Shown: positions 24,487 through 32,543 of the stretch, one piece after another
Numbering within the stretch: the first letter of the stretch is position 1
How the letters are laid out: every line of letters begins with the position of its first letter
NCBI GenBank assembly: GCA_024763175.1
Contig: JANTGA010000008.1
Coordinates: 1-36,690, forward strand
Direction: 5' to 3'
Length of the DNA stretch: 36,690 nucleotides
DNA from: Sulfurovum sp.
Lineage (GTDB): Bacteria; Campylobacterota; Campylobacteria; Campylobacterales; Sulfurovaceae
Translations under genes and position numbers: made by a program
The notes under the pieces: generated by a model
Databases searched by the model: none
Told to the model about the DNA's origin: nothing
What the model saw: only the letters and a program-made list of their open reading frames with translations

Positions 24487-26049
24487 ATGAAACAGGGAAC
24501 AATTAAACTAGGATTAGTGACGGCAACGTTATTAATGGGAGGTACTGCTTTGATGGCAGGCGGTGATATCGTACCCGCAAAAGAGCCCGCAAAAGAACCG
24601 GTAAAAGAAGATGTCGTAAAAAGAACACTCAACGGCAATATGACACTCAATTACAATGTCGTGCCCGGAAGTGTTGAAAGTATAGAGGAGATGTTCTCTG
24701 AAGGTATCTTTTATGGCAGATTAAGGCTGAACTCTTTCTACTGGAAGTGGGCAGCAGACGGTGCACCCAACAAAGCACCCAAGCAAATGGGTGCCGGCGG
24801 AAGCCTGATCTACAAATCCGCTGCATATAAAAATTTCAGCTTCATGATGAGCTACTATGGATCCTTTAACCCCTCTTTCTGGAGACCATCTGTTGCCGAC
24901 GCACAATTCTCAAAAGCAGGTAAAGATACCTTCAGTCGATACAAGGTAAAAACCGGCGGAGGGTTTGGCCTCAATACATTTGGTGAGGCGTATCTCAAGT
25001 ATGGAACAGACAGTTTCAATATTGTGGCGGGCCGCCAGTTGTATGAATCTGTATTTACCAAATCAAACGATACCAAGATGATCCCAAACACCTTTGACGG
25101 TGTTTCGGGAGCTTTGAAGATCACGCCAAAAAGCAAAGCGAGAGTCGCCTGGTTTGGTTACCAGAAACTCAGAGATCACGAAAGTCACCATGACGTGATC
25201 ACGTTTGGAGGTGATGATCCGGAGAACTCCTGGAACAAGTGGCGCGGAAATGACGATGCGGGCAGCCACAAAGGGCTGAAGTATGAGAAGTTTGTTGCGG
25301 CAGGGAAAGATCCTCATCACAATATGTATGTCGCTGATTACACCTCAAAGGATATCAAAAATTTGAAGATTGCAGTAAGCTATCTTCAAATTCCGGGTGT
25401 GGTACAGGATGGTGTCATTGAAGCGCACTACAAAATTCCTGTATTTGATTCCGGATGGGCAGTCAGGCCTGGTATCAGATACTTTTGGCAGGGGGATGAT
25501 GGCGGCGGGGAAATCGCCGGCTATACAAACCTTTCAGGAAAGGAAGCGCTCGGTTACGATAGTGGTGTTGCCGACTCTCTCGATTCCAACTTGCTCAACC
25601 TGAGAGTCGATGCCCTGATGCCGGACAAAAAAGGCTTCTTCAGGCTTGGCTATTCAAAAGTGGCAGACAAAGCGGATATCGTCGCACCCTGGAGAGGTTT
25701 CCCTACGGGCGGATTTACCAGGGCGATGGCACAATATAACTGGTTTGCCAATACAGAGACCTGGATGATAAGAGCGGTTTATAAGTTCAACTCTACTTGG
25801 AAGGCAAGTCTTCGTTATGCGATTCAGGACTTTGATGATTATAAAGACTATGTACCGTCTGACAGTAATGTGATCCACCTGGATGTATGGACAAATATTA
25901 CCAAAAATCTCCAGATGAGATTGCGTTATGGAAATGTTTCAGCCAAAGACGATACGATCCAGAAGCATCTCAGTACCGCTGATGATATCAAGTACAAAAA
26001 AGACTGGTCATACAATGAATTTCGTTGGGAATTCAACTATCTGTTTTAG
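24487..26049 (+). CDS. Outer-membrane porin (OprD/Opr-like, Campylobacterota type)
   Basis: The 520-residue protein has a signal peptide (residues 1-24, ending LMA), a short Lys/Glu/Pro-rich linker with repeated AKEP, then a long run of alternating beta strands. It ends in NYLF, so the terminal Phe fits outer-membrane barrel insertion. It resembles major outer-membrane porins of Campylobacterota. Placement after soxB suggests uptake of thiosulfate or another anion; that is inference. A 135-bp gap separates it from soxB, so it may have its own promoter, but I saw no regulator box there. AAGGAAGAG precedes the ATG. Confidence 0.82.
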   Translation: MKQGTIKLGLVTATLLMGGTALMAGGDIVPAKEPAKEPVKEDVVKRTLNGNMTLNYNVVPGSVESIEEMFSEGIFYGRLRLNSFYWKWAADGAPNKAPKQMGAGGSLIYKSAAYKNFSFMMSYYGSFNPSFWRPSVADAQFSKAGKDTFSRYKVKTGGGFGLNTFGEAYLKYGTDSFNIVAGRQLYESVFTKSNDTKMIPNTFDGVSGALKITPKSKARVAWFGYQKLRDHESHHDVITFGGDDPENSWNKWRGNDDAGSHKGLKYEKFVAAGKDPHHNMYVADYTSKDIKNLKIAVSYLQIPGVVQDGVIEAHYKIPVFDSGWAVRPGIRYFWQGDDGGGEIAGYTNLSGKEALGYDSGVADSLDSNLLNLRVDALMPDKKGFFRLGYSKVADKADIVAPWRGFPTGGFTRAMAQYNWFANTETWMIRAVYKFNSTWKASLRYAIQDFDDYKDYVPSDSNVIHLDVWTNITKNLQMRLRYGNVSAKDDTIQKHLSTADDIKYKKDWSYNEFRWEFNYLF

Positions 26050-26057
26050 GGGATAAG

Positions 26058-26978
26058 ATGAAGCATATTGTACTGTTTTTTTTCACCACCTTGAGATTGT
26101 GGGCTTATGAGTATCATCTGAAGCCCATACAGGTATCCCAGGATGTCTACTGCTTTTTTGGTAAAACAGAAAATATCTCCAAGGAAAATGGTGGTAATAT
26201 GGTCAATACGTGTTTTGTCAAAACAAAAGAAGGATTTGTTGTCATAGACAGCGGTCCTACTTTCTCTTATGCTTCTCAAGCATATGCGCAAATGCAAAAA
26301 ATTTCAAAATTGCCGGTAAAAATTGTTATCAATACACATGATCACGATGATCATTGGCTGGGAAACAGTTTTTATAAAAGTAAAGATTCTTTGTTGATAG
26401 GCCCATTGACCTATGAACAAAATGTCGTACCGGGTATGCACACCAGAATGGAAAGAGTGCTGGGCAATAAGATCTTTGAAGGTACCAAGATCGTGAAATT
26501 GGATAAGGTAGTCGAAAAAACCTACAATTTTACACTGGGAGATAAAGAGTTTGAAGTTAAAAAGCTGGTAGATAAAGCGCATACAAAAGGTGATCTTATC
26601 ATTGTTTTACCCAAAGAAAAAATTGTCTTCGCAGGCGATCTTGTTTTTAACGACAGATTGACCTCTATACGAGACGGATCGATTATCGGTTCCTTAAAAG
26701 CATTGAAATTGATCGATGAGATGAATGCTACAGTAGTAGTGGGCGGACATGGATACAAGACAGACCGCAACGCAACCAAACACCTGGAGGCGTATCTTGA
26801 AGAGATGAAAAGAGAAGTACTTTCTGCCATTGAAGATGATGTATCCATCAGCGACATAAACAAAAGAGTGCTAATGCCAAAATACAAAACGATGAAACTC
26901 TATGATGCACTTCAGAAGCGAAATGTCTTCGAAGCCTACAGAGAGCTGGAATTTTATACCGATGAGGAGGAAGAGTGA
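26058..26978 (+). CDS. SoxH-like periplasmic metallo-beta-lactamase-fold hydrolase
   Basis: From ATG 26058 (GGGGATAAG upstream) the protein is 306 residues, with a signal peptide (about 1-17). The zinc motif H-x-H-x-D-H is THDHDDHWLG (His94, His96, Asp98, His99), with further ligand candidates in DKAHTKGD and FAGDLVF and VVGGHGY. This layout matches SoxH and the quinoprotein-relay zinc hydrolases often found beside sox genes. The reaction is not known for most of these proteins. It starts 8 bp after the porin stop and overlaps the next gene by 4 bp. A frame open from 26025 overlaps the porin and lacks the signal peptide at its start. Confidence 0.8.
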   Translation: MKHIVLFFFTTLRLWAYEYHLKPIQVSQDVYCFFGKTENISKENGGNMVNTCFVKTKEGFVVIDSGPTFSYASQAYAQMQKISKLPVKIVINTHDHDDHWLGNSFYKSKDSLLIGPLTYEQNVVPGMHTRMERVLGNKIFEGTKIVKLDKVVEKTYNFTLGDKEFEVKKLVDKAHTKGDLIIVLPKEKIVFAGDLVFNDRLTSIRDGSIIGSLKALKLIDEMNATVVVGGHGYKTDRNATKHLEAYLEEMKREVLSAIEDDVSISDINKRVLMPKYKTMKLYDALQKRNVFEAYRELEFYTDEEEE

Positions 26979-27751
26979 AAAAAATCGTATGGATAGCACT
27001 CTGCATAACGTCACTTTTTTCAGAAGACGGAAAAGCAGTTTATGAGAACAAGTGTGCAAGCTGCCATAGCGGCTATATAGCCATGAATATACTTAAAGAA
27101 AATTTTATGGTAAAAAATAATGCGCTATTGAAGTTGAAGGCACCAACTTTAAACCAGCTCTCGTTTAGACTCAAGCAGCAGATCGGTGACCCAAAAGGTG
27201 ATAAAGATATCCATCGCATGGAAGTGGAAGCATTTATTTCAGATTATCTGGTCAAACCGGACAAACAGAAAAGTCTTTGCTTGAAAGAGGTTATAAGGCA
27301 TTTTGAGACCATGCCTTCAATGAAAGGCAAGATCAGCGAAGATGAAATATCAGCCGTAAGTGAGTATATTTATGATTATGATAAAAAAATGGTGGATAAA
27401 CACAAAGTACGTTATGAAAACTTTGACAAAGCACTCCAAAAAGCTCAAAATGAGCATAAAATAATGATGATCAAGGCAACATCTGAACATTGCCATTATT
27501 GTAAAAAAATGGATAGAGAAGTGATGGTAGATGATCAAGTAAAGCAGGCACTCGCAAAAGATTTTATACCTGTTGAGGTAGATATATCCAAAGAGAGTTT
27601 ACCGCTTGGGCTTAATGCAGATATGACACCGACTTTTTTCTTTATTGATGAAAAGGAAAACGTTCTTAAAACGATACCCGGTGCATGGGATGTCAATGAC
27701 TTCCTTGAGATACTTAGAGAGATAAATGACTTAAAAGGAAAGAAAAAATGA
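26975..27751 (+). CDS. Cytochrome c-thioredoxin fusion protein (SoxW-like thioredoxin part)
   Basis: The 258-residue protein joins two redox modules. After a short signal peptide (1-15) a small cytochrome c domain has CASCH (Cys27, Cys30, His31) with Met113 or Met116 as likely distal ligand. From about residue 145 a thioredoxin-like domain follows with active site HCHYC (Cys173, Cys176) and the cis-Pro segment MTPTFFF. SoxW-type thioredoxins occur in sox clusters and reduce periplasmic thiols; fusion to a heme domain suggests direct electron exchange. GTG at 26975 overlaps the SoxH-like gene stop (GTGA). The next gene starts with an ATGA overlap. Confidence 0.85.
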   Translation: MKKIVWIALCITSLFSEDGKAVYENKCASCHSGYIAMNILKENFMVKNNALLKLKAPTLNQLSFRLKQQIGDPKGDKDIHRMEVEAFISDYLVKPDKQKSLCLKEVIRHFETMPSMKGKISEDEISAVSEYIYDYDKKMVDKHKVRYENFDKALQKAQNEHKIMMIKATSEHCHYCKKMDREVMVDDQVKQALAKDFIPVEVDISKESLPLGLNADMTPTFFFIDEKENVLKTIPGAWDVNDFLEILREINDLKGKKK

Positions 27752-28185
27752 AACAGATTGTGCTTTGTTTGGTACTCATAGGTACTTTTCTCTGTGCAGA
27801 AACAGAATTTGCGGATCCAAAACCTTCTTTGGAAAATCCACGAAGATTTGTGTTTCCTATTACTAAAAGTGATAAAAACGAGATCAATCATGTCTTAAGT
27901 TCTGCAAATAATGTGATAAAGTTTTATGGGCCAGAGAAGACAGAAGTGGTGATTGTTGCCTACTCAAAAGGTATAGAAGCAGTGATGAATCACAAAAACC
28001 TTAAGATCAAAAAACGTGTCGAGGCATTGATGACCTATGATGTAGAATTCATTGCCTGTGGCAATACAATGAGAACATTGAAAATCGACAAATCAGAGCT
28101 GATTGATAATGTAGAAGTGGTAACGGCAGGTATCGTCGAATTGATAGAGAGACAATTGCGAGGTTATATCTATATACGGCCATAA
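27748..28185 (+). CDS. Exported DsrE-family sulfur-handling protein
   Basis: The 145-residue protein has a signal peptide (about residues 1-17, ending FLCA) followed by a DsrE/DsrF-like domain: VVIVAYSKGIEAVM at 67-80 and VEFIACGNTMRTL at 99-111 with Cys104 in the position of the sulfur-carrying cysteine. Most DsrE proteins are cytoplasmic, and exported versions are less studied. It is translationally coupled to the cytochrome c-thioredoxin fusion by ATGA overlap, so both probably work on the same periplasmic sulfur species. No lipobox is seen. Confidence 0.78.
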   Translation: MKQIVLCLVLIGTFLCAETEFADPKPSLENPRRFVFPITKSDKNEINHVLSSANNVIKFYGPEKTEVVIVAYSKGIEAVMNHKNLKIKKRVEALMTYDVEFIACGNTMRTLKIDKSELIDNVEVVTAGIVELIERQLRGYIYIRP

Positions 28186-28218
28186 TTTTACAGAAATTTT
28201 ACAGAAAATTGTTATGAT
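28186..28218 (+). promoter_or_regulatory. OmpR-type tandem 11-bp box and -10 element before the DUF302 gene
   Basis: TTTTACAGAAA occurs twice in exact tandem (28186-28196 and 28197-28207) and ends 5 bp before TATGAT (28213-28218). Half-site start (TTTTACA), 11-bp period, 5-bp gap and -10 sequence all equal those before soxX, so the same activator is likely to act at both sites. Confidence 0.72.
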
Positions 28219-28246
28219 ATATCAACTTAATCTTTAAAGGAATACT

Positions 28247-29206
28247 ATGAAAAAAACCCTGATAGGAGTACTGCTTGCTTCTCTGCTGGCAGCATCAACA
28301 TTCGCAAATGAGCCGAAGGCAAGTTCAGCCAGCAAAACTGACCATGATATCCAAATCTTTACATCTGACAACAAAGATGGGAAAATTACGCCAGCAACGA
28401 TTGAAGCAGCATTTGAAAAAGGAGGCTTCTTTATCTCTGCCAACAGAGATATGAACGGACCATTCAAGAAACAGTTTAAAGAGACTACATTTGATGTCTA
28501 TAACCTCTTTACGTTTTTCAGTAAAGGGCTTACTTTGGAGTTGGTAAAAAAATACCCGCAAATCGGACTTTTTTCTCCAATGTCTATGTCCATCTATACT
28601 AAACATGGGGAGAAGACTGTATCTATCTCGACACTTGCACCTGCAGCAATGGCAAAGATCTTAAAGATACCCGCAGATGACGAGACACTGCTGAAGCTGG
28701 ATAAGATGGTACAGGATGCGTTGAAAAGTGCAATGCCAAATGGTAAATTTGTCGAAACAAGCTATACCGTACAGGCAACAAAAGATCCACTTGTAACAAG
28801 TTATGAGATGGAAATGGATCCTGAGGAATGGGAAGATGAAAAAGAAGAGTTCCAGATGGAGTTTGAAGGTTCATTGGCGCCCAATGGGTTTGTGATGGCA
28901 GGGTTCAACGACTTAAACTATGATTTTGACGAAAGCAAATATGATGTATATGATTTTTATGATGTGTATTCAATTTGCAAACTTCCGGTTATCTATACAG
29001 TGGCCAAAGTTCATCCTGAAGCAGGTGCATTCGCTCCATGTTCACTCTATATGTACAAAAAGAAAGATGATAAAAATATGCATCTGGCATTCCCAAGTGT
29101 ACATAACTGGATCTCTTCTATGGCAATCAAAGATAAAGATTCCATCAAGGTGCTTCTTGAAGCACAAAAGAGTATGAATAAAATCCTTACAGGACTTATT
29201 GAATAG
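28247..29206 (+). CDS. Exported protein with two DUF302-like domains
   Basis: The 319-residue protein has a signal peptide (1-20, ending TFA) and two related halves. The first has KGGFFISANRDMNGPFKK, then LVKKYPQIGLFSPMSMSIYT (about 58-125). The second has NGFVMAGFNDLNYDFDESK, then VAKVHPEAGAFAPCSLYMY (about 208-275). Both follow the DUF302 pattern (Gly-Phe start, a long-helix middle, then F/L-x-P before a beta strand). An acidic linker joins them. The second half alone carries cysteines (in ICKLP and FAPCS). It stands behind its own regulator box, apart from the coupled genes upstream. Function of DUF302 is uncertain; links to redox or sulfur stress are suggested only by context. Confidence 0.72.
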   Translation: MKKTLIGVLLASLLAASTFANEPKASSASKTDHDIQIFTSDNKDGKITPATIEAAFEKGGFFISANRDMNGPFKKQFKETTFDVYNLFTFFSKGLTLELVKKYPQIGLFSPMSMSIYTKHGEKTVSISTLAPAAMAKILKIPADDETLLKLDKMVQDALKSAMPNGKFVETSYTVQATKDPLVTSYEMEMDPEEWEDEKEEFQMEFEGSLAPNGFVMAGFNDLNYDFDESKYDVYDFYDVYSICKLPVIYTVAKVHPEAGAFAPCSLYMYKKKDDKNMHLAFPSVHNWISSMAIKDKDSIKVLLEAQKSMNKILTGLIE

Positions 29207-29356
29207 CTATTATACTGCCTGCCAGCGTATCCATAGTGCTGCAGGTTGTATCATCCAGAATATTTCCCCACCCGTTTCTCATCCAAGCTTTCCCTGTCTC
29301 ATGATCTCCCGCTATCACGATGCAATCCAGATATCATAACAGTTTTTCAATATTTA

Positions 29357-29365
29357 TGGTATAAA
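29357..29365 (+). promoter_or_regulatory. Extended -10 element before gph
   Basis: TGGTATAAA lies about 77 bp before the gph GTG, fitting TGnTATAAT with one mismatch. The rest of the 236-bp interval after the DUF302 gene shows no gene or clear structure. Confidence 0.4.
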
Positions 29366-29442
29366 TACAGAGCGAAAGGGATTGCGGTGACCAGTGTGTC
29401 ATGCACGTCTTGTAAAAAAAGAGACCAAAAGAGGGTTTTGAT

Positions 29443-30123
29443 GTGAAAATAGAGAGAAAAGAAGCCATACTGTTTGACTTGGATGGGACACTGATCGACA
29501 GTGTGCCTGATCTGGCGGCGGCAGTCAATGGCATGTTGAAGCGATTGGGGCGTGAGGGCTTCAGTGAGGATGTGATCCGGTACTGGGTAGGCAACGGTGC
29601 ACAGATGCTGGTCAAACGGGCACTCAGCGGTAGTCGGGAGGCGGATGAGACGCTGGAGAGTGCGCATTTCACACAGGCTTTGGAGATCTTTCTGGAGATC
29701 TATGGAGAGCATTTGGCAGAGTCGACAGTGGCTTATGAAGGCGTATATGATACATTGAAGCAATTGCAGGAGGCAGGGTATCGCTCGGCTATTGTGACCA
29801 ACAAACCCTATCACTTCGTGGAGCCGCTTTTGAAGTATCTGGAGCTGGAAGCATTTTTTGAGTTTTGGCTGGGCGGTGACAGTCTGGAGCGCAAAAAACC
29901 GGACCCCCTGCCGATCCAGGCAGCATGTGCGCGTCTGGGACTCCCGGCCGACCGTTGTGTGATGGTGGGAGATTCGAGCAATGACATACTGGCCGCCAAA
30001 GCTGCCGGGATGCAGAGTATCGGGGTGCGTTACGGCTATAATTATGGAGAAGACCTGAGCGATTTCGGTCCCGACCTGCTGGTGGATCGATTTGATGAGA
30101 TTGGTGTGATTTTAGGAAAGTAG
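29443..30123 (+). CDS. gph: Phosphoglycolate phosphatase (HAD family)
   Basis: The 226-residue protein has HAD motifs in order: FDLDGTLIDS with nucleophile Asp12 and Asp14, VTNKP (motif II), Lys of KKPDPLP (motif III) and MVGDSSNDILAAKAAG (motif IV). The cap region fits Gph, which removes 2-phosphoglycolate; other HAD phosphatases of this subclass are possible. The start is GTG at 29443 with GAGGG upstream; an ATG two bases earlier is out of frame and meets TGA at once. The FAD oxidoreductase gene starts directly after its stop (TAGATG), so they are an operon. Confidence 0.85.
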   Translation: MKIERKEAILFDLDGTLIDSVPDLAAAVNGMLKRLGREGFSEDVIRYWVGNGAQMLVKRALSGSREADETLESAHFTQALEIFLEIYGEHLAESTVAYEGVYDTLKQLQEAGYRSAIVTNKPYHFVEPLLKYLELEAFFEFWLGGDSLERKKPDPLPIQAACARLGLPADRCVMVGDSSNDILAAKAAGMQSIGVRYGYNYGEDLSDFGPDLLVDRFDEIGVILGK

Positions 30124-31584
30124 ATGAAAAAGTCTGGGAAAGTAGCGATCGTAGGCGGTGGTGTTGCGGGTGCGTCGGTGGCAGTGGTACTGGGAGCATT
30201 GGGTATCGGGGTGACTCTCTTTGAGGCAGGAGAGAGTCTGGTGAGCGGACCGCCGATGTGTCATCTGCATGCCGGAGGCAATCTCTACCGTGAGATTTCA
30301 GATGCACAGTGTCTGCGTCTCCTGAGAGAGTCGATCGAGTTTGTCCGTCTCTACCCCGGCGTGATCGACTATCGTCCGACAGTGATCGCTGTGCCGATAG
30401 AGGATAGCGGCACACCTGAGGCACTGCTGCCACGGCTCGGGCTCCTGCAGAGAGCGTATAAGGAGCTGATCACCCTGGATAGTGAGAATGCAGTCTTGGG
30501 GGAAAGTGAGGATTATTATCGACTCTACAGTCGCGAAGATCTGGAGCATTTGCGAAGTCTGCCTGATAGAGAGCAAGCCGGAGCTTTCGATGCATGGATG
30601 ATACCGGTCGCCAGGGGTGTCGATCTGGACAGCGTGCAGTATCCGGTCATTTTGGTGCAGGAGTTCGGGATCAACATGTTCCGTCTTGGTGCAGCTGCGA
30701 CATTGGCCCTGCGGCAGATGGAAAATACGACACTCCTGATGAAGACAAGCGTGGAGCTGATCGAAGCCAGAGAGGATGAGAGCGGTTGGATTGTTTCCTA
30801 CAAAGAGGAGGGAGAAGAGAAGCAGGAGGGTTTCGACTACTTGATCAATGCTGCGGGATTCCGAAGCGGGATGATCGATGCAATGCTGGGCTTCACTATC
30901 CCGCGATTTGTAGAGTTCAAGGCTGCCTATGTAACGCAATGGAGAGAAGAGACTCAGCGTTGGCCGGAGATAGTCTTTCATGGAGAGCGGGGCACCCCTC
31001 GGGGGATGGCACAGTTCACCCCCTATCCCGGCGGATACTTTCAGCTGCACGGAATGACCAAGACCATTACCCTTTTTGAGGATGGGCTGGTGCAGTGCGA
31101 CCCCTCAAGCAAGCAGCCGAAACTTGATGCGTTTTTCATACGAAAGCTCGAAGAGGGGTGGAGTAAAGAAGAGGTAGAAGAGCGCACGCGCGCCGCGATT
31201 GCCCATGTGGCACGCTTCATACCCGCCTTTGAGAGTGCGACTGTCGCATCCAAACCACTCTATGGCGCACAGCAAATCCCCGGTGACGACCCGGAGCTGC
31301 GTGCGGCGGAAGTCTCATTTGAGGGAGAGCGCTATGCCCGCTGCGAAATCGTCAAAGCTTCGTCGGTACTGGCGATGAGTGACGCCATCGCAGATCGATT
31401 GACACGATTGGGCTACCTCTCAGAGAAATGGGATCGAGAGCGTATCTTTGCTTCTCTGACAGGCTTGGATGAGGATGAGCTGAGCCACTATGCCAAAAAG
31501 CTGTGTGTCACACGCGGATATCCCGAAGCGCTCGCGAGCAGAACGGTCAATAGACTTATTGCGGAAGTGAAGCAGAAGGATTGA
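30124..31584 (+). CDS. FAD-dependent oxidoreductase of unknown substrate
   Basis: The 486-residue protein opens with an FAD-binding Rossmann motif (VAIVGGGVAGASVA at 7-20) and an acidic end to the second strand (LFEAGES). A conserved-looking CHLHAGGNLY segment follows near residue 46, and LINAAGFRSG near 240 is typical of glutathione-reductase-fold oxidases and dehydrogenases. A C-terminal tail of about 90 residues is helical. It lacks a signal peptide and disulfide centre. It resembles the DAO/malate:quinone-oxidoreductase group in layout but I cannot assign a substrate. It is coupled to gph and convergent with pdxA. Confidence 0.72.
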   Translation: MKKSGKVAIVGGGVAGASVAVVLGALGIGVTLFEAGESLVSGPPMCHLHAGGNLYREISDAQCLRLLRESIEFVRLYPGVIDYRPTVIAVPIEDSGTPEALLPRLGLLQRAYKELITLDSENAVLGESEDYYRLYSREDLEHLRSLPDREQAGAFDAWMIPVARGVDLDSVQYPVILVQEFGINMFRLGAAATLALRQMENTTLLMKTSVELIEAREDESGWIVSYKEEGEEKQEGFDYLINAAGFRSGMIDAMLGFTIPRFVEFKAAYVTQWREETQRWPEIVFHGERGTPRGMAQFTPYPGGYFQLHGMTKTITLFEDGLVQCDPSSKQPKLDAFFIRKLEEGWSKEEVEERTRAAIAHVARFIPAFESATVASKPLYGAQQIPGDDPELRAAEVSFEGERYARCEIVKASSVLAMSDAIADRLTRLGYLSEKWDRERIFASLTGLDEDELSHYAKKLCVTRGYPEALASRTVNRLIAEVKQKD

Positions 31585-31601
31585 CCGGGAGTGATACCGG
31601 T

Positions 31602-32531
31602 TTATCGTTCCAGGAGATAGCCTACTGCATTCAGGTAGCTCAGGTTGTTGAGCTGGTGGTTGCCATACGCGATATCAAAAGCTGTCCCATGATCGACAGA
31701 GGTTCTCAGGATGGGGAGATGGAGGGAGATATTGATCCCTTCGTCAAAGTAGAGGGCCTTGAGTGGTGCGAGCCCCTGATCGTGGTACATCGCGATATAG
31801 AAGGTATAGTGTGCACGAGTATGAGGCACAAAAGCCACATCGGGTACGAGCGGGTCAGTGAAGGGCTCTTTGCCCAGCGTCTGGTGCGCATTGGCGATCG
31901 CTTTTTTGATGATGTACTCTTCGTCGCCCAGGACACCATCATCTCCGGCGTGGGGATTGAGGCCGAGAACGGCGATCTTCTGGTCGCTGTTCGATATCTG
32001 ATCCTCGATAGCATGATAGAAGTCGATCAGAAATCGCGTCAAATCTTTCTCATTGATAGCATCTGCGACGTTTCGCAGAGGAATATGCTCCGTGAAGAGG
32101 GCGACGTACATTTTGGGGGAGCCCAGCATCATGATCGCATCAGCCTTGAAAAAGTCTCTGAGCGCATCGGTGTGTCCTTTGTAGCGGATACCGGCAAGCT
32201 CCCAGGCTTTTTTGTGGATGGGGAGTGTCACGATGGCATCGACCGCTCCCTCCCGTGCCATCTCAACTGCCTTGACAAACGAGGCATAGCTGTAGCGTCC
32301 GCTGGCCGCATCGACTTCGCCAGCTCTGATCGTGAAAGATTCGGCCAGATACTCCGTGGTTTGGAAATCCTCAGGAATAGGAAGATCCAGCAGAGCAGCG
32401 GCCTGCTCCAGCATCGGGCGATCGATGCAGTAGACCAGATCGGCTTGCTGACTGAGTCTGCGGTGGTTTCTCAGTGCCAATTCGATACCGATGCCGTTGA
32501 GGTCTCCTGCGGAGACAGCGATACGTTTCAT
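31602..32531 (-). CDS. pdxA: 4-hydroxythreonine-4-phosphate dehydrogenase
   Basis: The 309-residue enzyme oxidises 4-phosphohydroxy-threonine in pyridoxal phosphate synthesis. Signatures are the opening SAGDLNGIGIELAL, TLPIHKKAW and YKGHTDALRDFF with a metal-binding histidine, GLNPHAGDDGVLG, and AMYHDQGLAPLKAL with another metal ligand. I start at ATG 32531, with GGAG seven bases upstream; GTG at 32543 would add four residues. It lies 12 bp after pdxJ, which makes the partner enzyme of the pathway. PLP is needed by HemL and others. Confidence 0.94.
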   Translation of the reverse strand: MKRIAVSAGDLNGIGIELALRNHRRLSQQADLVYCIDRPMLEQAAALLDLPIPEDFQTTEYLAESFTIRAGEVDAASGRYSYASFVKAVEMAREGAVDAIVTLPIHKKAWELAGIRYKGHTDALRDFFKADAIMMLGSPKMYVALFTEHIPLRNVADAINEKDLTRFLIDFYHAIEDQISNSDQKIAVLGLNPHAGDDGVLGDEEYIIKKAIANAHQTLGKEPFTDPLVPDVAFVPHTRAHYTFYIAMYHDQGLAPLKALYFDEGINISLHLPILRTSVDHGTAFDIAYGNHQLNNLSYLNAVGYLLER

Positions 32532-32543
32532 CTCCGACTCCAC

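Noticed and set aside
29246-29446. 66-codon frame between the DUF302 gene and gph
   Set aside because: It has no ribosome-binding site, runs through the gph promoter region and ends inside the gph start; no conserved pattern is seen.
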